This document shows, piece after piece, positions 32,301 through 43,719 of a stretch of 64,000 nucleotides of DNA. Numbering within the stretch: position 1 is the stretch's first letter; each line of letters begins with the position of its first letter. A program made the position numbers and the translations under genes. The DNA comes from Ariolimax columbianus (Eukaryota > Mollusca > Gastropoda > Stylommatophora > Arionidae): NCBI GenBank assembly GCA_036924085.1, contig JAVGWX010000009.1, positions 61,885,012 to 61,949,011 on the forward strand, in the 5' to 3' direction. Below the pieces are notes generated by a model. That model worked only from the letters and a program-made list of their open reading frames with translations, did no database searches and was not told where the DNA came from.

Positions 32301-34915
32301 AGTGAGTAAATGGGAGGTAGAATTATGTGAGTAAATGGGAGGAAGAATGAGGTGAGTAAATGGGAGGAAGATTGAGTGAGTAAATGGGAGGTAGAATTAT
32401 GTGAGTAAATGGGAGGAAGAATTAAGTGAGTAAATGGGAGGTAGAAATAAGAAAGTAAATGGGAGGAAGATTTGAGTGAGTAAATGGGAGGTAGAATTAT
32501 GTGAGTAAATGGGAGGAAGATTGAGTGAGTAAATGGGAGGAAGAATTAAGTGAGTAAATGGGAGGAAGAATTGAGAGAGCAAATGGGAGGAAGAAATAAG
32601 TGAGTAAATGGGAGGAAGATTGAGTGAGTAAATGGGAGGAAGAATTAAGTGAGTAAATGGGAGGAAGAATTGAGTGAGTAAATGGAAGGAAGAATTGAGT
32701 GAGTAAATGGGAGGTAGAATTATGTGAGTAAATGGGAGGAAGATTGAGTGAGTAAATGGAAGGTAGAATTATGTGAGTAAATGGGAGGAAGAATTGAGTG
32801 AGTAAATGGGAGGAAGATTGAGTGAGTAAATGGGAGGAAGAATTAAGTGAGTAAATGGGAGGAAGAATTGAGTGAGCAAATGGGAGGAAGAAATAAGTGA
32901 GTAAATGGGAGGAAGATTGAGTGAGCAAATGGGAGGAAGAATTAAGTGAGTAAATTGGAGGAAGAATTGAGTGAGTAAATGGGAGGAAGAATTGAGTGAG
33001 TAAATGGGAGGAAGAATTGAGTGAGTAAATGGGAGGTAGAATTGAGTGAACAAATTGGAGGAAGAATTAAGTGAGTAAATAGGAGGAAGAATTAAGTGAA
33101 TGAATGGGAGGAAGAATTGAGTGAGTAAATGGGAGGACGAATTAAGTGAGTGAATGGGAGGTAGAATTGAGTGAGTAAATGGGAGGAAGAATTAAGTGAG
33201 TAAATGGGAGGAAGAATTGAGTGAGTAAATGGGAGGTAGAATTGAGTGAACAAATTGGAGGAAGAATTAAGTGAGTAAATGGGAGGAAGAATTATGTGAG
33301 TAAATGGGAGGAATAATTGAGTGAGTAAATTGGAGGAAGAATTATGTGAGTAAATGGGAGGAAGAATTGAGTGAGTAAATGGGAGAAAGAATTGAGTGAG
33401 TAAATGGGAGGAAGAATTGAGTGAGTAAATGGGAGGAAGAATTGAGTGAGTAAATGGGAGGAAGAATTGAGTGAATAAATGGGAGGAAGAATTGAGTGAG
33501 TAAATGGGAGGTAGAATTATGTGAGTAAATGGGAGGAAGATTGAATGAGTAAATGGGAGGTAGAATTGAGTGAGTAAATGGGAGGAAGAATTATGTGAGT
33601 AAATGGGAGGAATAATTGAGTGAGTAAATTGGAGGAAGAATTATGTGAGTAAATGGGAGGAAGAATTGAGTGAGTAAATGGGAGAAAGAATTGAGTGAGT
33701 AAATGGGAGGAAGAATTGAGTGAGTAAATGGGAGGAAGAATTGAGTGAGTAAATGGGAGGAAGAATTGAGTGAATAAATGGGAGGAAGAATTGAGTGAGT
33801 AAATGGGAGGTAGAATTATGTGAGTAAATGGGAGGAAGATTGAATGAGTAAATGGGAGGTAGAATTGAGTGAGTAAATGGGAGGAAGAATTGAGTGAGTA
33901 AATGGGAGAAAGAAATAAGAAAGTAAATGGGAGGAAGAATTGAGTGAGCAAATGGGAGGAAGAATTGAGTGAGTAAATGGGAGGTAGAATTGAGTGAACA
34001 AATTGGAGGAAGAATTAAGTGAGTAAATGGGAGGAAGAATTAAGTGAGTGAATAGGAGGAAGAATTGAGTGAGTAAATGGGAGGAAGAATTAAGTGAGTA
34101 AATGGGAGGTAGAATTAAGTGAGTAAATGGGAGGAAGAATTAAGTGAGTAAATGGGAGGAAGAATTGAGTGAGTAAATGGGAGGTAGAATTGAGTGAACA
34201 AATTGGAGGAAGAATTAAGTGAGTAAATGGGAGGAAGAATTAAGTGAGTGAATGGGAGGAAGAATTGAGTGAGTAAATGGGAGGTAGAATTGAGTGAACA
34301 AATTGGAGGAAGAATTGAGTGAGTAAATGGGAGGAAGAATTGAGTGAGTAAATGGGAGGAAGAATTGAGTGAGTAAATGGGAGGAAGAATTAAGTGAGTA
34401 AATGGGAGGTAGAATTGAGTGAACAAATTGGAGGAAGAATTGAGTGAGTAAATGGGAGGAAGAATTGAGTGAGTAAATGGGAGGAAGAATTAAGTGAGTA
34501 AATGGGAGGTAGAATTATGTGAGTAAATGGGAGGTAGAATTATGTGAATAAATGGGAAGTAGAATTATGTGAGTAAATGGGAGGAAGAATTGAGTGAGTA
34601 AATGGGAGGAAGAATTATGTGAGTAAATGGGAGGTAGAATTATGTGAGTAAATGGGAGGAAGAATTGAGTGAGTAAATGGGAGGAAGAATTGAGTGAGTA
34701 AATGGGAGGAAGAATTGAGTGAGTAAATGGGAGGAAGATTTAAGTGAGTGAATGGGAGGAAGATTTAAGTGAGTAAATGGGAGGAAGATTTAAGTGAGTA
34801 AATGGCAGTAATATTTAAGTGAGTAGATGGGTGGAAGAATTAAGAGAATTAATGGGAGGAAGAATTAAGTAAGTAAATGGGACGACGAAATAAGAGAGTA
34901 AATGAAAGAAGAAAT
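29310..34915. repeat. 25-bp minisatellite, 5.6 kb, with higher-order structure
   Basis: The unit GGGAGGAAGAATTGAGTGAG plus TAAAT repeats over 200 times. Variants are 24 bp (AAG-ATTGAG), GGTAGAATTATG, GAATTAAG and GAAATAAGAAAG. The minus-strand frames rich in HLLTQFFLPFT are products of the repeat and not proteins. Blocks recur in order: the region around 30060-30760 reappears at about 32876-33570 (offset 2815), and 33286-33540 is repeated at about 33586-33840. G-runs at 31412-31421 and 31688-31695 mark another local duplication. The last 150 bp are more degenerate. Confidence 0.97.
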
Positions 34916-34945
34916 AAGCAATAGCTCAAGTTGTAATATTGTAAA

Positions 34946-35190
34946 GGGGACGGCGTGGGCTAGTGGTTAAATGAGACGGCTCACAACCCGAAAGTGCTGG
35001 GTTTGCTCCCCATCATGACACCGGCCGTTACTCGGGGGAAGCGGACCCTTAGGAAATGCAAGAGGAAGCAGACCCTTACATAAAATGGATGCTGAAGTCG
35101 AATGCACTGGGCCGACAGGCGCAAAATAAAAACTGCAGTGCAACGCACACCGCCCAGGGGAGTAAAGAAATAAGGCGATCATAACAACAA
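34946..35190 (+). mobile_element. tRNA-derived SINE, family A, copy 4, with target-site duplication
   Basis: It starts GGGGACGGCGTGGGCTAGTG. The B box is altered to GGGTTTGCTCCCC, so transcription is doubtful. The tail is A-rich. Flanks AATATTGTA at 34935-34943 and 35203-35211 form a 9-bp duplication. It lies immediately after the 25-bp array. Confidence 0.9.
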
Positions 35191-35211
35191 TGGAACAAAA
35201 CAAATATTGTA

Positions 35212-35710
35212 TAACGTTACTGCACAATGTTTACATTGCTGTGAATTATATGTTCTAACGTGGGGTCAAACAGTGGCGTATCCGCATGTGAAAGAGTCTA
35301 TATGTGTGTGTTAGGCATTCTCTGTTGTTTATCACTTACCATTTGGAACATGCAACTGCAGAAGGAAGGCACAGCTTTTGCGGAAGGGGAAAAACGGTAA
35401 ACAAAATTAGCGTTCCATAAATTCTTAAGTGGTAATATACTAGCAAATTTGTCTAATTTCTTTTCGCATCAACTGGTCACAGCGTCTTGTTAGACTTCTG
35501 TGTGAGTTGCTGTCTTGTTGAGTGCCCTGTTTGTTCGTATTTTCACGCTAGGTTTCTATAATAATTTCTTAGCACTGTCAATCGATCTTTTGTTACGTCT
35601 TCCTCCTGTCAGAAAGCTTTGCTGTTTGGTATTATAGGCTTGTGTGACGGGTATGTGGAGACATTCTTTACATGTAAGAACCATTTAATTCTCCACAAAT
35701 ACGTCAATAT
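35212..35710. other. Stretch without a recognised gene
   Basis: No family was recognised. Confidence 0.4.
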
Positions 35711-35766
35711 GTCTGTCTGTCTATCTATTTTTACTGTCTATCTGTCTATCTATCTATCTATCTATA

Positions 35767-35864
<98 letters not shown>

Positions 35865-35890
35865 CCTATATGTATATATATATATATCTC
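35711..35890. repeat. (TATC)n microsatellite
   Basis: About 30 TATC/CTAT units, flanked by TGTC-like and TATG/TA variants. The open frame of YLSI repeats comes from the tetranucleotide. Confidence 0.97.
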
Positions 35891-36344
35891 CGTAAGTCTG
35901 TGTGTCTTTCTTTCCCGCCATCCCTCCATTTATTTATCTAGTAACCTTTATATATAGTGGAATTCTGCAGTGCTCTGCAGTCAGCCCTAATTTGATTCAT
36001 ATAACTACAGAACATGGTCATCGCTGTCTTCTGTTCATGTCATAAAATACGAAAAATAGTGCTGGGAATATGGTTGACTAACTCATGATGTAAAGGAAAT
36101 CGTCACTACCTTAGTAGTAAAAAATCTGTTGACAAGTTTCCTGCAACGGTGTCAACTGTAGTAGTTGCCTTGTGCTACAATTTGTAGCGATGAAAAAAAA
36201 TAATGTTGATTAAAACATTGCACATCTAATTCGGTTATGTGGATGCAAGTTATGGACAACTGTAACACGGTAGAGATCGTTGAATGCCACAGAGGTATGG
36301 CTTTAGGAACAATGCTTGGAGTTCAATGAACATCAGGGGCTGGA
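35891..36344. other. Stretch without a recognised gene
   Basis: Nothing was recognised. Confidence 0.4.
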
Positions 36345-36660
36345 GATGCAGCTCAGGGAAAGAGATGATAGCAACCAGTGACTTATAGCTGGTTTCTTGC
36401 ATCAGGGTCGGCGAACAAGAGCTGGTCAAGACCCTATTCCACCTTCGAGTGGCGGCCCTGGAAACAGACTGCGCTAGTGTCGCCTGGCTATGAGAATATG
36501 AATTGCACTGGGAAGGCCCTTACCCCAAGAATCGCAGCTAAAACCAGATGAGTCGGGCTGAAAGGTTCATATATCTCATCTTCACTGTAAACTACTACAC
36601 AACGTCATAGCCTCCTTTTCAATACGTATATCGAAGAAGAAGAAGATCAAGAAGAAGACG
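36345..36660 (+). mobile_element. SINE-G, near full-length but diverged copy
   Basis: The front part TTGCATCAGGGTCGGCGAAC aligns with 15.96 and 17.0 kb. The rear part TGAGTCGGGCTGAAAGGTTC, ACTGTAAACTACTACACAACG aligns with the tail half. The tail GAAGAAGAAGATCAAGAAG runs from about 36633. Confidence 0.7.
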
Positions 36661-37059
36661 AAAAAGAAAGATCAAAGCGGACAAATTATAATGTCCAAAA
36701 AGGGACCAATCGAAAACGTATCGGAAAGGGCCCAGAACTCAAATCGTGCAAGTTCACTAACTCTGCATGAACAAACCTGGTTCATTCTTCAGTATTGTCG
36801 TTTCTGTTTACTTTTTTTTTTACTGTTCTTCATTGTTTCTCTCGGTCTTTAGTTTCCTGTTTTCCCCAGTGGTGTTTCATCTCAGGGCAAGTGGAGGGTG
36901 CATGTTTTGATAGACTGGGCTTCACCCGAGAACGTCCGACACCCTGTTATTTGTGACAAAAGTATATCTATGTGGCTTACCAAGCTCTCGGTGCAAGGTG
37001 GTTTATATTATCTGGCAAGGTTTCACCCACATCTTTCAATGCATGGCCTCATTCTGCGA
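36661..37059. other. Stretch without a recognised gene
   Basis: Nothing was recognised. Confidence 0.4.
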
Positions 37060-37312
37060 AGGTATCTTCGTCTTCGGCAAGGTTTCGTCTCAATCTGCTA
37101 ATATATTGTCCCAATCTGGCAAGGTTTCGTCTCAATCTGCTAATATATTGTCTCAATCTGGCAAGGTTTCGTCTCAATCTGCTAATATATTGTCCCAATC
37201 TGGCAAGGTTTCGTCTCAATCTGCTAATATATTGTCTCAATCTGGCAAGATTTCGCCTCAATCTGCTAATATATTGCCTCAATCTGCTAATATATTGCCT
37301 CATTCTGCGAAG
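37060..37312. repeat. 42-bp minisatellite, about 5 copies
   Basis: GGTTTCGTCTCAATCTGCTA starts every 42 bases (37081, 37123 and so on). The last copies shorten to AATCTGCTAATATATTGCCTC twice. Forty-two is a multiple of three, so both strands carry periodic open frames. No real protein is suggested. Confidence 0.94.
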
Positions 37313-37623
37313 GTATGTTAAATATTTTAAAATACATCTTTTTCCCCTTATTTCTTTTCTTCTCCGCGTGTCGTCATGACTTTCTCAGCGGTCCTTGGAA
37401 TCCACGACTTCCTGTATTGAGCCCAACAGTATTAATTGCTTTGTTAACTTTCTCCATTTCAGGATGCAGGATTATCCTGAATAGTTTCTCTATATTGTGC
37501 TCGATGTTACTAGCATTGTTTGTCTGCTGATGTAGAGGGCTAGTTTTATTCTTCGCATCACGTGTTCATCCTTTGCAAACAAAGAAAATTAAGAATGTCG
37601 ATTTCTTATGCGTCAGAAAAGTT

Positions 37624-37869
37624 GTGTTTTTTTGTGTTCGCCTTATTTTTCTAATCCACAAGGCGGTGTGCGTTTCACTGGGTGTTTTTTTTTGCGCCTG
37701 TTGGCCCAGTGCATCCTACTTCAACATACATTTTATGTAAGGGTCTGTTTCCTCCTGCCTTTTCTAAGGGTTTGCTTCCCCGGGGTAACGGCAGTGCTGT
37801 GATGGGGATCGAACCCAGCACCTTCGAGTTGTGAGCCGTGCCACTTAACCACTAGGCCACGCCGTCCCC
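37624..37869 (-). mobile_element. tRNA-derived SINE, family A, copy 5, with target-site duplication
   Basis: On the minus strand GGGGACGGCGTGGCCTAGTG begins near 37868 and the B box GGGTTCGATCCCC is intact. The A-tail is represented by T-runs near 37627. Flanks GAAAAGTT at 37616-37623 and 37870-37877 form an 8-bp duplication. The cleanest promoter of the five copies is here. Confidence 0.92.
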
Positions 37870-37877
37870 GAAAAGTT

Positions 37878-38089
37878 CAGTTAAAATACATATAAAGATA
37901 CTTTACGGAATCGATTTGATCAGCGTATTCTGTCTCATCATTTGCTTTGTTGGAATTTAATTTTAAATCTAAAATCTTTCATTTGGGCTTCAATAAATGC
38001 ACATTTCGGCTCTTTACACGTACTGTTGGGAAGTCGTTACTCTCGGTTCTTCTTCTTTGCGATCAGTTTCGTATGCTCGTTTTATGCCA
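37878..38089. other. Stretch without a recognised gene
   Basis: Nothing was recognised. Confidence 0.4.
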
Positions 38090-38470
38090 CCAGATGGGCC
38101 GCCTCCATGAAGTGACACGGCAGTCGCAGGTCCTCAATGGTTCCTCACAGTTTATCTTGTATGTTTCTTTCCTCGGGCCAGATCTTCTCACGGGAGTTTT
38201 GGTGCAGTTGGCATGTTTGCAGGATGTGTTCTAGAGTCTGGGGTCCTCTCTGACATGTGCATTGTGCAGTCTGTGCTGCTTACATTTTAAGCATGTGTGC
38301 ATTTAGTCTGCAATGACCTGTTCTGAGGCGGAAAATTGTGGTATACTGTTTCCTATTGTGTCTATTGATTGGGCCCTGTCTTTGGGTGTCCCTAACTAAA
38401 CCTGCAAGATAGCAGATGGTTGAAATTACGTTTTTCTCTCCAGTTTTTCTCTTTCCCACCATTTAGCAGC
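38090..38470 (-). pseudogene. Jockey-superfamily LINE C-terminal fragment
   Basis: On the minus strand TTIFRLRTGHCRLNAHML is followed in a shifted frame by CTCQRGPQTLEHILQTC near 38215-38270. This is the RLRTGH..LN.H plus cysteine/histidine ending of jockey-like LINEs. The upstream part (ISTICYLAGLVRDTQRQGP) fits the preceding linker. The lineage is distinct from the GAA-tailed copies. No tail was recognised. Confidence 0.75.
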
Positions 38471-38611
38471 TGAGACCTAGTACATGAATCATCCAGCGAA
38501 CTATCCCTGGATGTGGTGTCTGATTTTGCCTACCTTCATCTGTTTAGCATGGCTCTTTATAACTTACTTTTTCAGTGGACAAACGGTTAAACGACATGTG
38601 AAGCTCAAGCT

Positions 38612-38748
38612 GACTACCAAAGTTTAACCTTACATCCACCAAGCTGTCCACCACAGTTTAACCTTACATCCACCAAGTTGCCCACCAAAGTTTAACCTTA
38701 CATCCACCAAGCTGTCCACCAAAGTTTAACCTTACACCCACAATGTAG
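38612..38748. repeat. 34-bp minisatellite, 4 copies
   Basis: ACCAAAGTTTAACCTTACATCC recurs near 38616, 38650, 38684 and 38718. Confidence 0.9.
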
Positions 38749-38898
38749 TAGACGGAACCAGGGCTATGTAATCATTTATCTCGAAAAGTCGCTGGCAAAT
38801 GAGGAAACGGCGCTGCTGTTGCCTAGCCAGCGGACAAGTACTATATTATTGCTACGAAAAGAATCAAGATGCTTAAACAAACTGATCTCAATGCTATT

Positions 38899-38923
38899 GG
38901 CACACACACACACACACACACAC
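38899..38923. repeat. (CA)n microsatellite
   Basis: About 12 CA units. Confidence 0.95.
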
Positions 38924-39539
38924 CAATAAAAACGTATTCGATTAACTTAATGGCAGTCAAATTTAACAAATATGAATTATTAAATTCCTCCTCTAGTTCA
39001 GAGAAAATCAGCTAGAGTGTGGATGGAATAGAGAAGGAAAGGGCACGTGTCGGCACGCGGGCGATAATATATTATTCACAGACCCGCGGTCAGACTGTTT
39101 GCGGAATCACCTTGTTGATCCCTGAATTAATTTGACTAACTCCAACGAGCCACTGAAAGATCAGTCGCCAGGCCAAATCGCGGTCACACCAGACCTGTTT
39201 ACCAAATGGTTATACTCGAGCCGACAATATACCCAACGACTCCAGGACTAAAGTGCTGAACTCAACAGACGGACTTCATTGCAAACCACGGCGACCCTGT
39301 TTCCAGTTGACAGCGTGTCTCTAGTGTTTTAACCGACAATCGATGGCGACCTATGATGAGAACTATTGGTGGTTAGGGTGGGAAGGGCATGGAGTACTAA
39401 CGAGAGGATGAATAACATGATCTGTGTGGATGAGTTGAAACTGGAGCGATAAGAAGTGTCAATACAGGACAATGCATCATGAGGGAGTCTGATCATCAGA
39501 TGTTAGTCCACCACTTGTTACATTGCTCAACATAAGCTG
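38924..39539. other. Stretch without a recognised gene
   Basis: Nothing was recognised. Confidence 0.4.
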
Positions 39540-39661
39540 AAAAATATTTAAAAGAATATAATACGGAATTCAATTGAGAGTATAATAATTAAAATACAAA
39601 GAAATAAAACAAGGAACAGTATGGAATATAATAAAGAATACAGTAAGGAAAAATATTACAG

Positions 39662-39867
39662 CAGTGATTCCCAAACTATTTTGACCCATGGCACCCTTAT
39701 TGTACCAGAATGTTTCTACGGCACCCTAAGTAACAAAAATAAGACTACTTAACAGTTGCAGTGCGCCTAAATGCAAGTTCAGTGAAAATATTGAAATGTT
39801 TCGTTGCACTCCTGTAAACTAACCAAGGCGCCCCTGAGTGCCGCGGCACACCGTTTGGGAACCACTG
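39662..39867. mobile_element. Non-autonomous hAT-type MITE, 206 bp
   Basis: The left end CAGTGATTCCCAAACTATTT and the inverted right end (read back as CAGTGGTTCCCAAACGGTGT) agree at 14 of the first 15 bases. CAGTG.TTCCCAAAC is a classic hAT terminus. Eight-base flanks tattacag (39654-39661) and tagtaaag (39868-39875) match at 6 of 8, consistent with a decayed hAT target duplication. No coding sequence is present. The transposase remnant at 26.6 kb is a possible relative, but that is untested. Confidence 0.88.
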
Positions 39868-39978
39868 TAGTAAAGAATATATTAAGAAATATAACAATAT
39901 AAATTAGCAAATAAAATTAATATAATGAGGAATAAAATTGGGATAAAATCAGGAATTAAAAAAATGATATAATAAGGA

Positions 39979-40133
39979 TCTACCGAAGACGGATGTGTCG
40001 GACCGAAAGGTGCAAATATGGCAGTCAATCTGTAAACTAGCGACACAACGCATTCCATTCTCCGGATTACATCTTGCTAATTGCAAAGCCCTGTTCATGG
40101 CTTGGTAGTGGGAGATTGAGAACGAACGAAGAA
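39979..40133 (+). mobile_element. SINE-G, tail half, with target-site duplication
   Basis: It runs from TCTACCGAAGACGGATGTGTC to GGGAGATTGAGAACGAACGAAG. Flanks atataataagga (39967-39978) and atataattagga (40134-40145) match at 11 of 12. It is a 5'-truncated or short form lacking the front half. Confidence 0.85.
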
Positions 40134-40198
40134 ATATAATTAGGAATAATTCAGAGAATAAAATAAAGAAAATATATAAATAGCAGATAGTAAGGTGT

Positions 40199-40583
40199 GG
40201 TCCGTCTGAGTCTTTGCGTATGGGTAGGACAAGAATAGCACCACTGCCCCACAGAGAGCATGTCGTCATAGGTGACTAACTGTGTCACTTGGCATAAACA
40301 CTGGCCATGGTAGGGTGGTTTGTTTAGAGCATCATAGATGGCGCTTAACAGGCTACAGGTGTGCATTGCTCTAGTATTTGAGTCTATTAAGAGGGTTTTG
40401 CACATCGGTTAACCACCCTCCGCTGCACTTGTCCCCACTCAGCGGAGTAATATAATGTTTGAGACTAGCCCGCTAAGCAGAAAAACCTCCTCCCGGCTTC
40501 ATCTAGATCATACCAGAGCTGGGACCTGCACATGGGATTCTGTCCCTATAGAAGTACAGGTTGACTACGAACTAAGACTAAAG
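40199..40583 (+). mobile_element. SINE-H element, copy 3
   Basis: It begins GTCCGTCTGAGTCTTTGCGT and carries a core altered to CATGTCGTCATAGGTGACTA. It continues through ACATCGGTTAACCACCCTCC and CCTCCCGGCTTCATCTAGAT and ends CGAACTAAGACTAAAG. This is the most complete copy. Confidence 0.78.
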
Positions 40584-40756
40584 AATATATATATAAATGG
40601 AATATAATAAGGAATATAAAAGATTACATTTGATAATATACTATGAATGTAATAAGGAATATAATAAAGAATATTATCAAAGAAAAATGTTAAGAAATAT
40701 AACAATGAATTTAATAAGGAATATAATAAGGAATATCAGTGTAATAAGAAATATCT

Positions 40757-41003
40757 TAGTCTTAGTCGACTTGTTCTTCTACAGGGGAAGATGCCCCTTG
40801 CAGGTCCCAGCTCTGGGGTGAGCTGGATGTAGCCGGGAGAAGGGTTTCGTGCTTAACGGGTTTGGCTCAAGCAGCTTAATGCTCCGCTGCGTTTGGACAA
40901 GCACTTACGGAGGGTGGTTAACCGATCTGCGAGTCAATCTTAATAGACTAAAACACTAGAGCAAAGTAGACTCGTAGCTTGTTAGGCACCATCTATGCAA
41001 CTC
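40757..41003 (-). mobile_element. SINE-H element, copy 4, truncated and inverted
   Basis: Starting at CTTAGTCTTAGTCGACTTGT, this is the reverse complement of the rear two thirds of copy 3, ending near the CACCATCTATG segment. With copy 3 it forms a pair of inverted repeats separated by about 170 bp of AT array. Confidence 0.78.
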
Positions 41004-41039
41004 TGAAGTCTATAGTTTATAGGTGCTTATGTTGAACAA

Positions 41040-41480
41040 CCTGTGAACAGTAAGAGATCTGAATGTCGTACGTGCAGGACACCTAGGAAACTATGCGTGA
41101 TCTAATTACATGTGAATGTACATATTTGTGTGAATACGTGAAATGATCCAAGTAATTGTGAATGTACAGATCACCTAAAGACAAGATCTGAATGTTGTGG
41201 TATGAGCAGGACACTTTATGAATGACGTGTGTTCTGATTGTATGTGTATGCACAGATCGACTGAGTATGTGACCACAAGTGAGTACGTGATCCGACTATA
41301 AGCTATAAGAGACGTGATCTAATTACATAAGAATGCACATATCGCAGGAAAATACGTGAACTGATTGTATGATGTACAGATCACCTGATTGAAGGTGATC
41401 TAATTATATGCGAATGCACAGAACGACTGAGTACGTAATCCGATTGTGAGGACGAGTTTGTGAGTGTGTGTTGAGTGTGC
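41040..41480. repeat. Degenerate tandem sequence, GATCTAATTACATG / GAATGCACAGATC motifs
   Basis: Phrases such as GTGATCTAATTACAT, GAATG.ACA.ATC and GA.TGAGTACGTGA return about every 50-70 bases with poor conservation. An old minisatellite is likely. Confidence 0.55.
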
Positions 41481-42639
41481 AGATAAGAGGAGTGCAGCGG
41501 CGAGAGCTTGGGTCATGTAGTTTGGGGGAAATATAAAAAAACTAGTGCTTTACACCCCCGATGAAGTTATAAATATATATATATATAATGATTATTTCGT
41601 TTAGATGTACTTTGTTCTTTTTGTTAATTGTTTTGATTTAACAATTATTAAATCATATCTATTTTTGGGGGGATAGTGTTTACTGTGCTATTTACTGTGT
41701 GAAGTCGTGTCGTGGTGTAAAGATACATGTTGTAACTCTCTAGATAAGCTAAAGTACTCAGATAAACCTAGACTCAGCCACATATCTTTTTTTTTTTTTG
41801 CCGAGTGACCAAGGTATGGATGCTAAGATATAAGTACTACATAATAACTACAATAGCTAAAAGCATTACGATGCTACAATAGGAATGGAGAGTGAAAGGA
41901 TTAGAGACAGGTGAAAGAGAAAAGCAATTTAAAAGAATAGAAATAGAGGAAGAAACAGAGTATGAGACAGAGAAAAAGAGATGTTTTGTTTTCAAAATGC
42001 AGCTCGTTAACTATACATGTTCACCAAAACAAGACTCAAATAACCGTCTGTTTGAAGGGAGTATGCGTGAGTGCTAGTCATTACTCACGGAGTCCGTGAC
42101 AGAGCAGAAAAACCATTCAGTTTCTATTGGTCTTGCTATTGATCTCACTCCCGCAAAACTCTGGCTGCTTATAACTCACTGCTGTGGTTCACAGTTGCCA
42201 GAAAGCACTAGGCAGGCTAAAATTGTTAATCTACGCTATGTTTCGCGGTTCTTATGAATCGATACATGTTTGCTCGATTTTGTTTAACATTTTGTCCCTG
42301 TATTGTCGATTTTGTTATATTTTCCTCGCATATTTGTCCAAATTATGTCGATTTTATTACATTTTCTTCATGTTCGTCCACTTTGTGTTGACTCTCTAAT
42401 ATTTGCCTCACAATTTTGTCTATGGCACGTAAGACCAGGATATAAAGCTATAACCGGCAATGCAGTATTTACTAACCGCCAATGATTGATATTCATGCAG
42501 CAAATCTGACCGTTGTATTGTGCGGAAAAACATTATAACATATACAATTAGCTACATGATCATTTTACACAGTTTTTCAATGACGTCATGCTCACTAGTA
42601 ATATATAATTTATGAGTTTCTGCGTTTGATCGCACACGT
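41481..42639. other. AT-rich stretch without a recognised gene
   Basis: Only a short (TA)n near 41573-41587 and a T-run near 41788-41799 were noted. Confidence 0.4.
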
Positions 42640-43030
42640 TAATAACATTTTTAGTTGTATATACACAGATGGATCTGCAGAGGGCGCGGTTAAAGATGGC
42701 GGATGGAACATTTTTGTAAGACACGCAATGGGGAAAGTAACCCATAAGGCTTTCTCTACTGGGAAGTTTTCTTCTAATTTTAGGTCCACAGTCTACGGCG
42801 CTCTAACAGGCAATTATATTGTTCCCCAGATCAGATGAGCGCCCGGCAACACTTGTATCCTTTACAGACTACATATAATTACAAGAAGCGGTACAAAACA
42901 CCAGCGGTGAACGAATACTGCGGGAAATCACATCAGAGCTCAACAAAATCCAAAGAACCTCAACAGTTGTTTTTCGGTAGCTACTCTGCGATTGCAGAAT
43001 CACAGGGGACAAAAGAGCGTATGCCCTAAA
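42640..43030 (+). pseudogene. LINE RNase H fragment, degenerate
   Basis: The plus-strand frame at 42650-42838 reads YTDGSAEGAVKDGGW, then STGKFSSNFRS, matching the start of the jockey-type RNase H (first aspartate and the SNFR.E segment; the glutamate is lost here). After a stop, another frame gives ILREITSELNKIQRTS, then CDCRITGDKRA near 42905-43020, recalling the helix and H.GI.GNE.AD region. It is an old copy of another LINE family. Confidence 0.7.
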
Positions 43031-43189
43031 CGAGAGCACACTCACAATGCTCAATCGTCGCCAATTTGACGTATTTGAACATTCTTGCCGAGGACAACCG
43101 CCGCACTAGTTCCTAAAACTGGCTTTGAACACCAAGGATGGGAAATGATTTGTTGATCAGGATGCATTCCCATGAGATGACATAATCTT

Positions 43190-43200
43190 AGGTCTTCCTA

Positions 43201-43255
<55 letters not shown>

Positions 43256-43446
43256 TTCCCATGATATGACAGAACCATAAGTGTTCCTATCTTGATGTAT
43301 ATATATCATTCTCGTAAGATGACATAACCATAGGCCTTCCTGTCTTAATATATATATATCCCATGATATGACAGAACCATAAGTGTTCCTATCTATATGT
43401 ATATATATCATTCTCGTAAGATGACATAACCATAGGCCTTCCTATC

Positions 43447-43521
<75 letters not shown>

Positions 43522-43690
43522 TTCCCATGATATGACAGAACCATAAGTGTTCCTATCTTGATGTATATATATCATTCTCGTAAGATGACATAACCATAGG
43601 CCTTCCTATCTTAATATATATATATATCATGATATCCCATGATATGACAGAACCATTGGTCTTCCTATATTGATATATTAAGCACAAGCA
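43190..43690. repeat. About 105-bp tandem units interleaved with (TA)n
   Basis: CATGATATGACAGAACCATAAG, TTCCTATCTTGATGTATATATA and CGTAAGATGACATAACCATAGG alternate through the region, separated by TA runs at about 43206-43252 and 43450-43518. Both half-units are related to each other (ATGACA.AACCATA), suggesting an older 50-bp unit. Confidence 0.85.
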
Positions 43691-43719
43691 GTATCCCTTG
43701 CTTAATATCCATCTCTGCT

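Larger units (their letters stand above)
39540..40757. repeat. AATATAATAAGG-type AT array broken up by several insertions
   Basis: Patches of GAATATAATAAGGAATATAA occur at about 39550-39661, 39868-39978, 40134-40195 and 40590-40757. The gaps are filled by a hAT-type MITE, a SINE-G copy and a SINE-H copy. The patches look like one ancestral AT-rich array. Confidence 0.75.

Noticed and set aside
29680..34426. Many minus-strand frames rich in HLLTQFFLPFTHSILPPIYS
   Set aside because: Product of the 25-bp minisatellite. Identical frames recur because blocks of the array are duplicated.
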